From Myxococcus xanthus (GTDB taxonomy: Bacteria; Myxococcota; Myxococcia; Myxococcales; Myxococcaceae): 64,000 nt of DNA. Made by a program: the position numbers and the translations under genes. Below are positions 1-10,092 of this stretch, piece after piece. How positions within the stretch are numbered: position 1 is the first letter of the stretch; every line of letters starts with the position of its first letter. The notes under the pieces were generated by a model, which saw only the letters and a program-made list of their open reading frames with translations, was not told the origin of the DNA and did no database searches. The stretch lies in assembly GCF_900106535.1 (NCBI RefSeq), contig NZ_FNOH01000003.1, positions 372,001 through 436,000 on the forward strand. Reading direction: 5' to 3'.

Positions 1-1152
1 TGGTTGGATTTGCAGGCCGGGCGCTTCGCGGACGCGGTGCAGGCCTTCACGGCTTTCGAAACGCGTTATCCGCGCTCACGCCGGCGCGACGAGGGCATGT
101 GGTTCCGCGCGCTGGCCCACCTGCGTCAGGAGGAGTACGCGAAGGCCCGCGCCGCACTGGACGCGTTCCTGACCGCCTACCCCAAGAGCAACATGGGACC
201 GCAGGCGCGCTACTGGATGGCGCGCAGCCGCGAGCTGGACGGCGCGAAGGCAGACACGTTGGGCCCCGCGTACGAGGCCGTCATCACCTCGGCGCCCGCG
301 TCCTTCTACGCGCTGATGGCCAACGAGCGGCTCAAGGCGCTGAGCCTGAAGACGCCCGCACACTTCCCACAGCCGCCGCAGGTGCTGCAGCTTCCCCGCC
401 CTCCCGAGCTGGAGCTGGCGGTGGAGCTGACGCGCGCGGGCTTGTTCCGTGACGCGACGGAGGAGGTGGAAGCCCACGCGGCGCGGCTGCGCTCGGCGGA
501 CCAGGCCCTGCCCTTCGCGCACGCGCTGCTGGGACTGGGTGAGTACGGCCACGCCCACGCGGTGGCGGCGCGCCACCTGTGGGGACGGGCCTTCGGCGCG
601 CGCGCTCCGGAGGCCCTGGCGCCCTTCTATCCTCGCGCCTTCGCCACCGCGGTGGAGGGAGCGGCGACGCAGCACCAGGTGGACCCCTACCTGGTGTGGG
701 CCATCATGCGGCGGGAGAGCGCCTTCCGGCCGGAGGTGATGAGCATCGCCGATGCACGAGGGCTGATGCAGATCATCCCCAAGACGGCGAACGCCATCGC
801 GGAGAAGCTGAAGGAGCCCGTCCCCGCGCCCGCGGACCTCTTCTCCCCCGAGCGGAACATCCGCTATGGCGCCTGGTATCTGTCCCGGCTGATGGAGCGC
901 TTTGGACACCCGGTGCTCGCGGCGGCCGCGTACAACGCGGGCCCAGGCTCGGCGGCGAAGTGGGTCCAGGAGCGGAGCTCGCTGCCACTGGACCTCTTCG
1001 TGGAGACCATCCCCTTCAAGGAAACGCGCGGCTACGTGAAGCAGGTGGTGGCGGACCTGTTCCTCTACCACTCCTTCTACGGCGACGGCACGGGGGCGCT
1101 GAAGCTGCCACTACAGGTGCCCGCGCCGTCGAAGGAAGGTGTCAGCTTCTAG
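1..1152 (+). CDS. Soluble lytic murein transglycosylase, 5' end cut by the window edge
   Basis: The frame is open from the first base, so the true start lies upstream. The N-terminal two thirds are helical TPR-like repeats, as in the superhelical part of Slt70-type enzymes. The C-terminal 150 residues are an SLT/goose-lysozyme-like domain. The catalytic glutamate sits in MRRESAFRP (codon 239 from base 1), followed by ARGLMQIIPKTA and AAYNAGPGS, the standard family motifs. The family cleaves the MurNAc-GlcNAc bond of peptidoglycan in the periplasm, forming 1,6-anhydro-MurNAc. The signal peptide would be in the missing part. The call is firm; which Slt subfamily it belongs to cannot be judged. 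Confidence 0.93.
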   Translation, partial: WLDLQAGRFADAVQAFTAFETRYPRSRRRDEGMWFRALAHLRQEEYAKARAALDAFLTAYPKSNMGPQARYWMARSRELDGAKADTLGPAYEAVITSAPASFYALMANERLKALSLKTPAHFPQPPQVLQLPRPPELELAVELTRAGLFRDATEEVEAHAARLRSADQALPFAHALLGLGEYGHAHAVAARHLWGRAFGARAPEALAPFYPRAFATAVEGAATQHQVDPYLVWAIMRRESAFRPEVMSIADARGLMQIIPKTANAIAEKLKEPVPAPADLFSPERNIRYGAWYLSRLMERFGHPVLAAAAYNAGPGSAAKWVQERSSLPLDLFVETIPFKETRGYVKQVVADLFLYHSFYGDGTGALKLPLQVPAPSKEGVSF

Positions 1153-1205
1153 GCTCCGACTGGGGCGCCAGGCCCGCGAGACGACGCGCGGGCGCGCGCC
1201 GAGCG

Positions 1206-1868
1206 TCAATCCCGGTCTGGCGCGCCCAGGGGAAAGAGCGGCCGGAAACGCCGCGCCTCATTCACTGCTCGGGCGAAGGACGGGCGCGCAAGCAACCGCG
1301 AGCGGTAGGCGCGGAGCACGGGAAACGCATCGGAGATCCGGTGCGTCCAGTCCGCGTAGAACAGCGAGGGCGCGGCCGCGCAGTCCGCCAGCGTGAAGTC
1401 CTCGCCAGGGGCGGCCCAGGTCCTGCCGGCGAGCTGCCCTTCGAGCCAGGCGTAGGCGACCTCCAGCTTCTTCACGGCCAGGGCCAGTCCTTCCTGGCGC
1501 TTCACCGAATCCCCCGTCAGCGCGCCATCGACCGCGTGCTGCGCCGCGTTCATGACGTGCAGGTCGAAGAAGCGATCGAGAAAGCGCACGTCGAGCGCGG
1601 CCATCGGGTCCGCGGGCAACAGACGTACGGGCCCGGGATGCGCGAGCTGCAGGTACTCGATGATGATGCTGGTCTCGGCGATGTCGCGCTCGCCATCCAC
1701 CAGCAGCGGGAACTTGCGCAGCGGCCAGCGCCGCGACCACTCGGCCGAGTGCTGAGGTGTTTCCGGCCCGATACAGCGGAACTCGAAGGGCGTGCCATTC
1801 TCGTACAACGCGATGAGGACCTTCTGCGTGTACGAAGAAAAGGGATGACCGTAGAGCACGAGTGACAT
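1206..1868 (-). CDS. Glutathione S-transferase family protein
   Basis: A 220-residue cytosolic GST-fold protein. The start is the ATG giving MSLVLYGHPFSSYTQKV, which opens the thioredoxin-like domain; an in-frame ATG 25 codons upstream would run through the operator region. The N-terminal domain holds the glutathione-binding region (LDGERDIAETSIIIEYL-type segment at about residues 60-75). The rest is the all-helical C-terminal domain (about 90-215). The substrate is unknown; members conjugate or reduce electrophiles. It is divergent from an HxlR regulator, and two CTTGC-N5-GCAAG palindromes lie between them, so it is probably the regulator's target, induced by reactive electrophiles or quinones (inference). 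Confidence 0.88.
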   Translation of the reverse strand: MSLVLYGHPFSSYTQKVLIALYENGTPFEFRCIGPETPQHSAEWSRRWPLRKFPLLVDGERDIAETSIIIEYLQLAHPGPVRLLPADPMAALDVRFLDRFFDLHVMNAAQHAVDGALTGDSVKRQEGLALAVKKLEVAYAWLEGQLAGRTWAAPGEDFTLADCAAAPSLFYADWTHRISDAFPVLRAYRSRLLARPSFARAVNEARRFRPLFPLGAPDRD

Positions 1869-1890
1869 CGGCGGACTCCTGTCGCAGACC

Positions 1891-1907
1891 GCTTGCATTT
1901 TGCAAGC
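1891..1907. promoter_or_regulatory. Palindromic operator 1 of the GST/hxlR intergenic region
   Basis: GCTTGCATTTTGCAAGC is a perfect 7+3+7 inverted repeat. Its core CTTGC-N5-GCAAG recurs at 1930-1944, 38 bp downstream, about 3.6 helical turns. The winged-helix HxlR dimer encoded next door is the obvious candidate binder. Confidence 0.72.
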
Positions 1908-1914
1908 AGTCAAA

Positions 1915-1943
1915 ACCCTATCCCTACCACTTGCACATCGCAA
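1915..1943 (-). promoter_or_regulatory. Predicted GST promoter
   Basis: On the minus strand TTGCGA (1938-1943) and TAGGGT (1915-1920) are separated by 17 bp. The -35 box lies inside the upstream palindrome (1930-1944), and the predicted transcription start near 1908 abuts the second palindrome. This is the expected arrangement for repression by the neighbouring HxlR protein. Confidence 0.5.
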
Positions 1944-1944
1944 G
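1930..1944. promoter_or_regulatory. Palindromic operator 2 of the GST/hxlR intergenic region
   Basis: CTTGCACATCGCAAG has the same five-base arms (CTTGC/GCAAG) and the same 5-bp spacer length as operator 1, with a different spacer sequence. It overlaps the predicted -35 box of the GST gene and lies 17 bp before the regulator's start codon. Confidence 0.72.
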
Positions 1945-1960
1945 GAGTAGCCTGGAGAGA

Positions 1961-2461
1961 ATGGCCATGGCGCAGACAGGGCGATCCGGCTGCCCGATCA
2001 ACCTGACGCTCGAACAGCTCGGCGACCGTTGGAGCCTGGTCGTCATCCGCGACGTCATGTTCGGCAACAGGCGCAGCTACGGCGAGTTGCTCGCGCAGAG
2101 CGAGGAACGCATCGCCTCGAACATCCTCGCGGACCGGCTGAAGCGCCTGACGGCGTCCGGCCTGCTGACGCGACGCCCGGATCCCACCCACCGCCAGAAG
2201 GTCATCTACAGCCTGACGGAAGCGGCCATCCAGCTCGTGCCACTCCTCGCGCACATGGGCGCCTGGGGCCGCCGGCACACGCGCCCGAGCAAGGAGCTGT
2301 CCGTACGCGCGGAGCTGCTGGAACAGGGCGGCGCACCGCTCTGGAACGCCTTCATGGAGGAGCTGCACCACCTGCATCTCGGCTCGCCGCGGCCGGCGCG
2401 CTCGGTATTCGGCGAGCTGCAGGCCGCCTACGAGAAGGCGCTGGTGAAGCGCTCCCGCTGA
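1961..2461 (+). CDS. HxlR-family winged-helix transcriptional regulator
   Basis: A 166-residue protein with the HxlR signature near its N-terminus: GCPINLTLEQLGDRWSLVV, then FGNRRSYGELL and the recognition-helix region IASNILADRLKRL. The wing is the LLTRRPDPTHRQKVIYSLT stretch. The cysteine in GCPI sits where redox- or quinone-sensing members keep their reactive thiol. The start is the ATG at 1961, preceded by GGAGAG; a second in-frame ATG follows two codons later. The C-terminal 60 residues extend beyond the minimal domain. It is divergent from the GST gene, with matched palindromes between. Likely a repressor of GST and of itself (inference). Confidence 0.9.
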   Translation: MAMAQTGRSGCPINLTLEQLGDRWSLVVIRDVMFGNRRSYGELLAQSEERIASNILADRLKRLTASGLLTRRPDPTHRQKVIYSLTEAAIQLVPLLAHMGAWGRRHTRPSKELSVRAELLEQGGAPLWNAFMEELHHLHLGSPRPARSVFGELQAAYEKALVKRSR

Positions 2462-2489
2462 GCCCGGCGCGTCATCCTCTGCGCCGGGC
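2462..2489. terminator. Hairpin between convergent hxlR-type gene and cmk
   Basis: A perfect 9-bp inverted repeat, GCCCGGCGC and GCGCCGGGC with a 10-nt loop, starts one base after the regulator's stop codon and lies before the end of cmk. There is no strong T-tract, but the position suggests a bidirectional terminator. Confidence 0.6.
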
Positions 2490-2510
2490 GAAGGTTCACA
2501 CCCACCCGCA

Positions 2511-3203
2511 CTAGGCGCGCTGGGCCATCCGGCGCAGGATTTCAGACTCCATCCCGTGCACCACATCCGACAGGGGGATGGTGCTGGAATCCACGTGCAC
2601 CGCGTCCTCGGCGGCCTTCAGCGGCGCCACGGCGCGGGCGGAGTCGTCGCGGTCCCGCTTCGTCTGGTCCGCGAGCACGGCATCCAGGCTGCTCTCCACG
2701 CCCTTCTGGAACAGCTCCTCGTAGCGGCGCCGGGCGCGCACCTCGGGGCTGGCCGCCAGGAAGAACTTCGCGTCCGCGTCCGGGAACACCACCGTGCCGA
2801 TGTCACGGCCCTCCAGGATGGCGCCCTTCTCCGACTCCAGCGCCAGCCGTCGCTGGAGTTGCAGCAGGCCCGCGCGCACGACCGGCCGTCCGGACACCTG
2901 GGACGCCGCCATGGAGATGTCTGGGGTGCGAATCTCCCCGGACACGTCCTGGCCACCCAGGAAGACGTGGTTCTCCTCCCCCACCACCTGGAAGTGGATG
3001 TGCACGCGGCCCAGCAGTTCGCCCAGGCCCGCGTCGTCGTCGAAGGCGATGCCCTCACGCTGAGCCATCAAGGCCACGCAGCGGTAGATGGCGCCCGTGT
3101 CCACCAGCGAGAAGCCCAGCCGGCGCGCCAGAAGCTTGGACACCGAGGACTTGCCGGCGCCCGCGGGGCCGTCGATGGCGACGATGAAGGGCCGGGCGCT
3201 CAT
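2511..3203 (-). CDS. cmk: Cytidylate kinase
   Basis: A 230-residue CMP/dCMP kinase making CDP/dCDP from CMP/dCMP and ATP in the cytosol. It starts MSARPFIVAIDGPAGAGKSS, with the P-loop GPAGAGKS at residues 12-19. Then come the substrate-region motif LVDTGAIYR, the GRDIGTVVFPDA motif typical of bacterial Cmk, and the Arg-rich lid RARRRYEEL. Length matches the family (about 225). Its ATG overlaps the last bases of hisC by 4 bp, so it is the third gene of an accA-hisC-cmk unit and probably translationally coupled. Confidence 0.96.
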   Translation of the reverse strand: MSARPFIVAIDGPAGAGKSSVSKLLARRLGFSLVDTGAIYRCVALMAQREGIAFDDDAGLGELLGRVHIHFQVVGEENHVFLGGQDVSGEIRTPDISMAASQVSGRPVVRAGLLQLQRRLALESEKGAILEGRDIGTVVFPDADAKFFLAASPEVRARRRYEELFQKGVESSLDAVLADQTKRDRDDSARAVAPLKAAEDAVHVDSSTIPLSDVVHGMESEILRRMAQRA

Positions 3204-4291
3204 GTCAGGATCTCTTTCAGCACCTGGACGCAGCGCGCGTTCTCCGCGGGCGTGCCCACGGAGATGCGCACGTGGTTCGGGAACCCCTGCCCCGCGAAGG
3301 GCCGGACGATGATGCCCTTGCGCAGCAGCTGCTCGTACAGCGCCACTGCGGGACGGCCGAAGTCCACGAACACGAAGTTGGCGTGGCTGTGCGTGAGCGT
3401 GCCGCCCAGCATCGGCAACTCCGCGGCGAAGTAGTCCAGACCCGCGCGGTTCACCTCACGCGTGCGGCGCACGTGCTCGGTGTCCTCCAGGGCCGCCAGA
3501 CCCGCGGCCTGGGCCAGCACCGTCAGGTTGAAGGGCATGCGCGTGCGGTGCAGGTACGCCGCCAGCCGGGCATCCATGATGCCATAGCCCAGGCGCACGC
3601 CCGCCAGCCCGTGAATCTTGCTGAAGGTGCGCAGCGCCACCAGGTTCGGGTGCTGGCCGACCAGCGGCACGGCGCTGGTGTACTCGGGCCACTCGACGAA
3701 CTCGCAGTAGGCCTCGTCGTGCACCACCAGCACCTCCGGCGGCACCGCGGCCAGGAAGCGCGTCAGGGCGTCGCGGCTGAACGCGGTGCCCGTGGGGTTG
3801 TCCGGGTTGGCCAGGAACACCATCCGCGTGCGCGGGGTGATGGCCTTCGCCATGGCCTCCAGGTCGTACAGGAAGCCCTCGCGCATGGGCATCTCCACGA
3901 AGGGCCGCCCATGGGCCTGCGCGGAGATGCGGTACGCGGAGAAGGAGCCCTGGCACAGGAGGATTTCATCCTCCGGCGTGGTGAAGGTGCGGATGAGCAG
4001 CTCGATGAGTTCGTTGGAGCCGCTGCCCAGCACCACCTGCTCCGGCTTCACGTCCACGTGCGCGGCCAGCTTGCGCACCAGGTGGAAGGACGTGGCGTCG
4101 GGGTACAGGTGCGTCGCGCCAGAGACGTTCCGCATGGCCTCCACGGCGCGCGGGGAGGGCCCCAGTGGGTTTTCGTTCGAGGCCAGCTTGATGACGCCCT
4201 TGAGGCCGAACTCACGCTCGGTCTCTTCAATGGGCTTGCCGGGCACGTACGGCTTGAGCGTCTCAACGTGGGTGGGGACGAGCGGTCGCAT
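3200..4291 (-). CDS. hisC: Histidinol-phosphate aminotransferase
   Basis: A 363-residue fold-type I PLP aminotransferase. Visible features are SNENPLGPSP near the N-terminus, GSNELIELL, NPDNPTGT, the DEAYCEF motif, and the PLP lysine K225 in TFSKIHGLAGVRLGYG. The C-terminal motif RISVGTPAEN is typical of HisC. The reaction is L-histidinol phosphate + 2-oxoglutarate to imidazole-acetol phosphate + glutamate in reverse, i.e. step seven of histidine synthesis. No other his genes are nearby. Related enzymes act on aromatic or phenylalanine substrates, so substrate choice is inferred. It sits 26 bp downstream of accA and overlaps cmk. Confidence 0.92.
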   Translation of the reverse strand: MRPLVPTHVETLKPYVPGKPIEETEREFGLKGVIKLASNENPLGPSPRAVEAMRNVSGATHLYPDATSFHLVRKLAAHVDVKPEQVVLGSGSNELIELLIRTFTTPEDEILLCQGSFSAYRISAQAHGRPFVEMPMREGFLYDLEAMAKAITPRTRMVFLANPDNPTGTAFSRDALTRFLAAVPPEVLVVHDEAYCEFVEWPEYTSAVPLVGQHPNLVALRTFSKIHGLAGVRLGYGIMDARLAAYLHRTRMPFNLTVLAQAAGLAALEDTEHVRRTREVNRAGLDYFAAELPMLGGTLTHSHANFVFVDFGRPAVALYEQLLRKGIIVRPFAGQGFPNHVRISVGTPAENARCVQVLKEILT

Positions 4292-4317
4292 GGTGTAAGG
4301 GCCCTGATACGGTGGAT

Positions 4318-5286
4318 TCAGCGTCCGGAGAACACACCGAGCGCGCGAAACTTCGCGTACCGGTCCTGGACCAGTTCATCGGGCGACAGCTCGGCGAGCT
4401 GGCCCAGGTGCTTGCGCAGCGTCTTGCCCAGCGCCTCCGCCATCTTCGCGGGGTCGCGGTGGGCGCCACCAGCGGGCTCGGCGATGGCCTCGTCGATGAT
4501 CTTCATCTCCAGCAGGTCCTTCGCGGTGAGCCGCATCGCGTCCGCGGCCTTGTCCGCCTTGGCGGCGTCGCGGAACAGGATGGAGGCGCAGCCCTCCGGG
4601 GAGATGACGGAGTAGACGCTGTTCTGGAGCATCAGCACGCGGTTGCCCACGCCAATGGCCAGCGCGCCACCGGAGCCGCCCTCACCCACCACCGTGGAGA
4701 TGATGGGGACGCGCAGCCGGCTCATGACCTCCAGGTTGACGGCGATGGCCTCGGCCTGCCCTCGCTCCTCGGCGCCGATGCCCGGGTACGCGCCCGGCGT
4801 GTCGACGAAGGTGAGGATGGGCTTCTCGAAGCGCTCGGCCAGCTCCATGAGGCGGCGGGCCTTGCGGTAGCCCTCCGGGCGCGGCATGCCGAAGTTGCGC
4901 GCCATGTTCTCCTTGGTGTTGCGGCCCTTCTGGTGGCCCATCACCATCACCGGCTTGCCGTCGAAGCGCGCGAAGCCTCCGACGATGGACGGGTCCTCAC
5001 CAAAGGCCCGGTCACCGCACAGCTCGACGAAGTCGGTGAAGAGGTAATGGACGTAGTCGAGGAAGTAGGGGCGGTTCGGGTGCCGGGACATCTGCACCAC
5101 CTGCCACCGAGTCAGGTCGCTGAAGATCTCCGTCTGGAGCTTCTTCGCCTTCTTCTCGAGCTTGGAGATCTCCGAGGAGAAGTCCACCGTGCCGCTGGTG
5201 GAGAGGACCTTGAGCTCGTCGATCTTCTTTTCCAGCTCAATCAGGGGGCGCTCGAACTCGAGCACATAGCTGGTACCGGTTGCCAT
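4318..5286 (-). CDS. accA: Acetyl-CoA carboxylase carboxyltransferase subunit alpha
   Basis: A 322-residue AccA, which with AccD transfers carboxyl from carboxybiotin to acetyl-CoA to make malonyl-CoA for fatty acid and polyketide synthesis. Diagnostic stretches are [17 protein letters not shown] at the N-terminus, [27 protein letters not shown], the [11 protein letters not shown] motif, [20 protein letters not shown] and [17 protein letters not shown]. Length equals the usual 315-325. It is first in the unit accA-hisC-cmk; the start codon is only 71 bp from the divergent TPR gene, leaving little room for separate promoters. Confidence 0.97.
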   Translation of the reverse strand: MATGTSYVLEFERPLIELEKKIDELKVLSTSGTVDFSSEISKLEKKAKKLQTEIFSDLTRWQVVQMSRHPNRPYFLDYVHYLFTDFVELCGDRAFGEDPSIVGGFARFDGKPVMVMGHQKGRNTKENMARNFGMPRPEGYRKARRLMELAERFEKPILTFVDTPGAYPGIGAEERGQAEAIAVNLEVMSRLRVPIISTVVGEGGSGGALAIGVGNRVLMLQNSVYSVISPEGCASILFRDAAKADKAADAMRLTAKDLLEMKIIDEAIAEPAGGAHRDPAKMAEALGKTLRKHLGQLAELSPDELVQDRYAKFRALGVFSGR

Positions 5287-5357
5287 GGCGCGGAACTAGC
5301 ACCAGGGTAAGGCGGCTTTCAACGCGCAAGCGTTTACGCACCCCTGTCTGGAGGCAC

Positions 5358-6044
5358 ATGCACCCCGCCCTGCCCCTATTGCTCCTGGCCCTCACGGGCG
5401 CAGCGTCCACCCCTAATGCCCGAGGACTGAACACCCAGGGCTTCCGGCTGTACCAGGCGGGGCGCTACCCAGAGGCCCTGGAGCGCTTCCAGGCGTCCGC
5501 CCGGGAGTCCCCGGACTATGCGCTGGCCCACTACAACCTGGCCGCCACCCTGGGGATGCTCCGCAAGCAGGGGAAGGTCTGCGAGTACAGCGCCCACCGG
5601 GACGTCATCGTCGAGCACCTCACCCAGGCGGTGAAGCTGGATGCCCGGCGGCTCACCCGCGCGAAGGAGGACGCGGACTTCACCCCCATCCGGGACACCC
5701 TGGGCTGGCAGAAGCTGCTGGGCCGCAGCCCGGCGAGGGAGGCGGATGTCCCCGTGCTGCTGCGCGAGGTGTCCTGGTTCGGCCCGGGCGTGGGCGTCTA
5801 CGGCACCACCCAGGGGCTGCGCTTCGGCCCCTCCGGCAGGGTCACCCTGTGGACGAAGGAGGTGGGCGACGACGGGACGCCCCGCCAGAAGGAAACGCGG
5901 GGCCGCTACACGGTGCGAGGCAGGCAGGTAGCGCTTCGGTTGAATGGCCGTGCGCCGCTGGAAGGCACGCTGACGGAGTCGGGCGCGCTCACCTTCCCCG
6001 GCCTGGAGACGTTCACCGACTCACCTTCGGAATGCGAGGCGTAA
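5358..6044 (+). CDS. Exported TPR-containing protein of unknown function
   Basis: A 228-residue protein starting MHPALPLLLLALTGAAS, a clear signal peptide with probable cleavage near residue 17. Residues 25-60 (GFRLYQAGRYPEALERF and DYALAHYNLAATLG) form TPR-like helices. The second half, from LLREVSWFGPGVGVYG onwards, looks like a beta-rich domain. An in-frame start 26 codons upstream is rejected because it precedes the signal peptide. It is divergent from accA. Related Myxococcus proteins are hypothetical, and I assign no function. Periplasmic or surface location is inferred from the leader. Confidence 0.75.
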   Translation: MHPALPLLLLALTGAASTPNARGLNTQGFRLYQAGRYPEALERFQASARESPDYALAHYNLAATLGMLRKQGKVCEYSAHRDVIVEHLTQAVKLDARRLTRAKEDADFTPIRDTLGWQKLLGRSPAREADVPVLLREVSWFGPGVGVYGTTQGLRFGPSGRVTLWTKEVGDDGTPRQKETRGRYTVRGRQVALRLNGRAPLEGTLTESGALTFPGLETFTDSPSECEA

Positions 6045-6321
6045 GCCCCCGCGGGCCTCCGTGCCTTCCAGCCATCAGTCGCGACGTGAGCCACGCTCGC
6101 TTTCAGATACGGCCCGCGCAACCCCCTTGGCACCCATGGCGCGCGTCGTCATGGTGCGCACGGGGGCAGGTGGGAAGGGATGATTCTTCGGGGTGGAATC
6201 AGGGCGTGAGGCGGATGTGGCGGCGGCCCCCTCTACTTCTGCACAACAGCCAGGACACTCCCGCCGGGTGGAACGAAGCCCGGCAGGGCTTCCTTGGCTC
6301 GATTCACGACGAGCCTGGACC

Positions 6322-8289
6322 TCAGGCCGCCTTGGTCTTGGCGGCCGGCGGCGACAGCGCGTACCACGCCGTGCGGAAGGCCTTCAGCTCGCGCAGACCC
6401 GCCGGGTGACGGCCCAGGGCCGGCGCCATGGTCACGGGCAGGCCCAGCTTCTTCTCGATGGCCTTCGCCGCGTTGAACTCCAGCTTGCGCCGGCTCTCGC
6501 ACTTGTCGCAGGTGGACTTGGGGCCCACGCGGTTGACGAGCACCCGCTCCACGGGGAGCTTCTTCTCCTTCAGGTACTCCACCAGCCGCTCGGTGCGGGC
6601 CGCGGCCAGCTCCTCGCCGCGCGTGACGACCACGAAGCGCGCCTCGCTCGGGGAGGCCAGCGCGTCCTCGAAGCGCTTCACGTGCTTGATCATCCCGGCG
6701 ATGTCGTCCGCCAGCTCGGCCAGGCCCTTGGCGCGGTGCTTGGTCAGCACCGCGTGCAGCGCGCCCAGCCACGTCTTGGCCGTCTCCGCCATTTCCACCA
6801 CGCGCACGGACGTCACCACCGGCGCCGAGTCCACCACGATGCGCTTGAAGCGCTCCTGCACCAGCGCGTCCGTCAGACAGGACAGCGCGGCCAGCTCGTC
6901 GATGCCCGGCGGCGCGCACTCCAGAAGGTTGCGCAGGTAGAGCAGATCCGCGGGCACCTCGCTGCCCGACCGGGGCGCGCCCTCGAACGCCTTCTCCGCC
7001 TTCTCCTTCACCCGCTTGCGCAGGGCATTGAACCAGCCGGCGATGTCCAGCTCGCGAGCGTATAGGCCCTTGGTGCCCTTCACCTGCGTCTCCGTGTCCG
7101 TCAGGCGGCTCTGCAGCACGTCCGACAGCGAGTGCGCCGGATCCGTGGAGATGAGGAGCACCGGCCCCTCCTTCTCCGTCAGCGTCACCGCGGCGGCGGC
7201 GGCGCAGGAGCTCTTGCCCACCCCGCCCTGCCCCACGAAGAAGATGAGCCGCGTGGGCGGCAGCGGCGGCGCGGCGATGGGCGGCATGGACGGCGCGCGC
7301 ACCAGCGCCGGAGGCCCTTCGGCCGCGGCGAACTCCAGCGCCTTGGTCTCCTTGCCAGCGGCCCACGCCTTGGCGAACAGCGCCAGGCCATCCAGCCCGC
7401 GCGGCGCCACTTCACGCCGGCCCAGCAGGTGCACCGGCACCGTCTTGTCCAGTGCCTGGAACTTGCGGACGTGGGGGGCCTGTAGGCCGCGACGGCCCTG
7501 GCACGCGGGACAGCCGTCCTTGTCCTCGATCTGATTGACGACGATCTCCGTCACCGGCAGCCCGCGCTCGCGAAGCTGGGTGAAGAGCATGCGCGTCTGC
7601 GCCTCGGGCACCGGCTCCGCCAGCGCCACCAGGTGGAAGGCCGTGCGCGCGGGGTCCTTCAGCAGCGCCAGCAGCTTCTCCGCCTTCTGCCCCACCTGCT
7701 CCAGGAAGCCGGGCGCCTCGGCCGCGGCCGCCGCCTTCTTGCCCTTCTTCGGCGGCGCCTCCGTCTTGTCCCCACCGGCCTTCACCAGGCCCAGGAACTT
7801 GCGCAGGCTCGTCGGCAGGTCGAACAGCCGCAGGGTGTGGCTGGTCGGCGCGGCGTCCACCACGATGCGGTCGAACTCCTCGCCCTCCAGCAGGTCCACC
7901 ACGTGGAAGAGCGCCACCAACTCCTCCAGCCCCGGCACGGCCTGCTGGTACAGCTTGCCCATGTCGTCTTCCGACACGTGCGTGCCCTTCGCCGCGGCCT
8001 TCGACAGCGCTGGCAGGTAGGAGGCCAGGAAGGGCTTCATCAGCGCCGCCGGCTCCACTTCCAGGCCGTACACGCCGCCGTCTCCCTTACCCGGGACCAG
8101 CTTGGTCGCCTTGGCCGGGAGCTTCTTCTTCACCAGGTCCGACAGGGAGCGGACCGGATCCAACGACACGAGCAGCACCCGCTCCTTGGGCGCATCCTCC
8201 GACAGCCTCAACGCATATGCCGCCGCGAGCGTGGTCTTACCTACCCCGCCTTTGCCGCCGAAGAAGTGAAGTACTCGCGCGTCGCTCAT
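6322..8289 (-). CDS. Tandem ArsA/Get3-type ATPase (two fused P-loop domains)
   Basis: A 655-residue protein made of two deviant-Walker ATPase domains of the ArsA/Get3 class. Domain 1 has the P-loop GGKGGVGKTT at residues 11-20 and VSLDPVRSLSD. Domain 2 has GQGGVGKSSC near residue 352 and STDPAHSLSDV. Each half carries a late CxxC (GCPACQ near 258, TCDKCE near 591), resembling the zinc-binding cysteines of Get3-like proteins. The start is MSDARVLHFF; the 56 codons upstream are low-complexity and unlike the family. No ars genes are adjacent, so arsenite export is not supported. The myxobacterial homologues are uncharacterised; a targeting or motility-related ATPase is possible. Confidence 0.85.
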   Translation of the reverse strand: MSDARVLHFFGGKGGVGKTTLAAAYALRLSEDAPKERVLLVSLDPVRSLSDLVKKKLPAKATKLVPGKGDGGVYGLEVEPAALMKPFLASYLPALSKAAAKGTHVSEDDMGKLYQQAVPGLEELVALFHVVDLLEGEEFDRIVVDAAPTSHTLRLFDLPTSLRKFLGLVKAGGDKTEAPPKKGKKAAAAAEAPGFLEQVGQKAEKLLALLKDPARTAFHLVALAEPVPEAQTRMLFTQLRERGLPVTEIVVNQIEDKDGCPACQGRRGLQAPHVRKFQALDKTVPVHLLGRREVAPRGLDGLALFAKAWAAGKETKALEFAAAEGPPALVRAPSMPPIAAPPLPPTRLIFFVGQGGVGKSSCAAAAAVTLTEKEGPVLLISTDPAHSLSDVLQSRLTDTETQVKGTKGLYARELDIAGWFNALRKRVKEKAEKAFEGAPRSGSEVPADLLYLRNLLECAPPGIDELAALSCLTDALVQERFKRIVVDSAPVVTSVRVVEMAETAKTWLGALHAVLTKHRAKGLAELADDIAGMIKHVKRFEDALASPSEARFVVVTRGEELAAARTERLVEYLKEKKLPVERVLVNRVGPKSTCDKCESRRKLEFNAAKAIEKKLGLPVTMAPALGRHPAGLRELKAFRTAWYALSPPAAKTKAA

Positions 8290-8432
8290 TGCGTTGTGGC
8301 CTTCCTTGTGCCCCCCCGCGGCACCCGATGCACACTCCGGGGCGCCCGAATAGATTGGCGCCGCTGGAGTTGCCCGAGGCGTGGAACATGTACGGCCGGG
8401 CACTCCCTGTGGGTGGGAGACCCCCCAAGAAT

Positions 8433-8470
8433 CCCCCGTCCGGAGGTCAAAAGTCAAGAATTGACGGGGG
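8433..8470. terminator. Hairpin downstream of the NtrC-type regulator
   Basis: Perfect 8-bp arms CCCCCGTC (8433-8440) and GACGGGGG (8463-8470) enclose a 22-nt loop. It lies about 90 bp after the stop codon of the minus-strand regulator and before the tandem ATPase gene. Candidate terminator; no strong T-run. Confidence 0.4.
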
Positions 8471-8558
8471 TTTCGCGGCGGGGTCGCCGCCTGGACGGGC
8501 GTCCCCTCCGAGCCAGGCCAAGAGCCCGGAACCCGAAGGGGATTTCCTACCTGTGAGG

Positions 8559-10013
<1,455 letters not shown>

Positions 10014-10092
10014 GTGAAGACCTCCCGTACTGCGTCGTGACGCGAAGTTGTCGTGACTCGAAATCAGAAGCCGGCCCGCCTGGATGAGACGC

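Noticed and set aside
6322-8289. Arsenite efflux ATPase
   Set aside because: No arsB, arsD, arsR or arsC nearby, and the CxxC motifs resemble Get3 zinc sites more than ArsA arsenite ligands.
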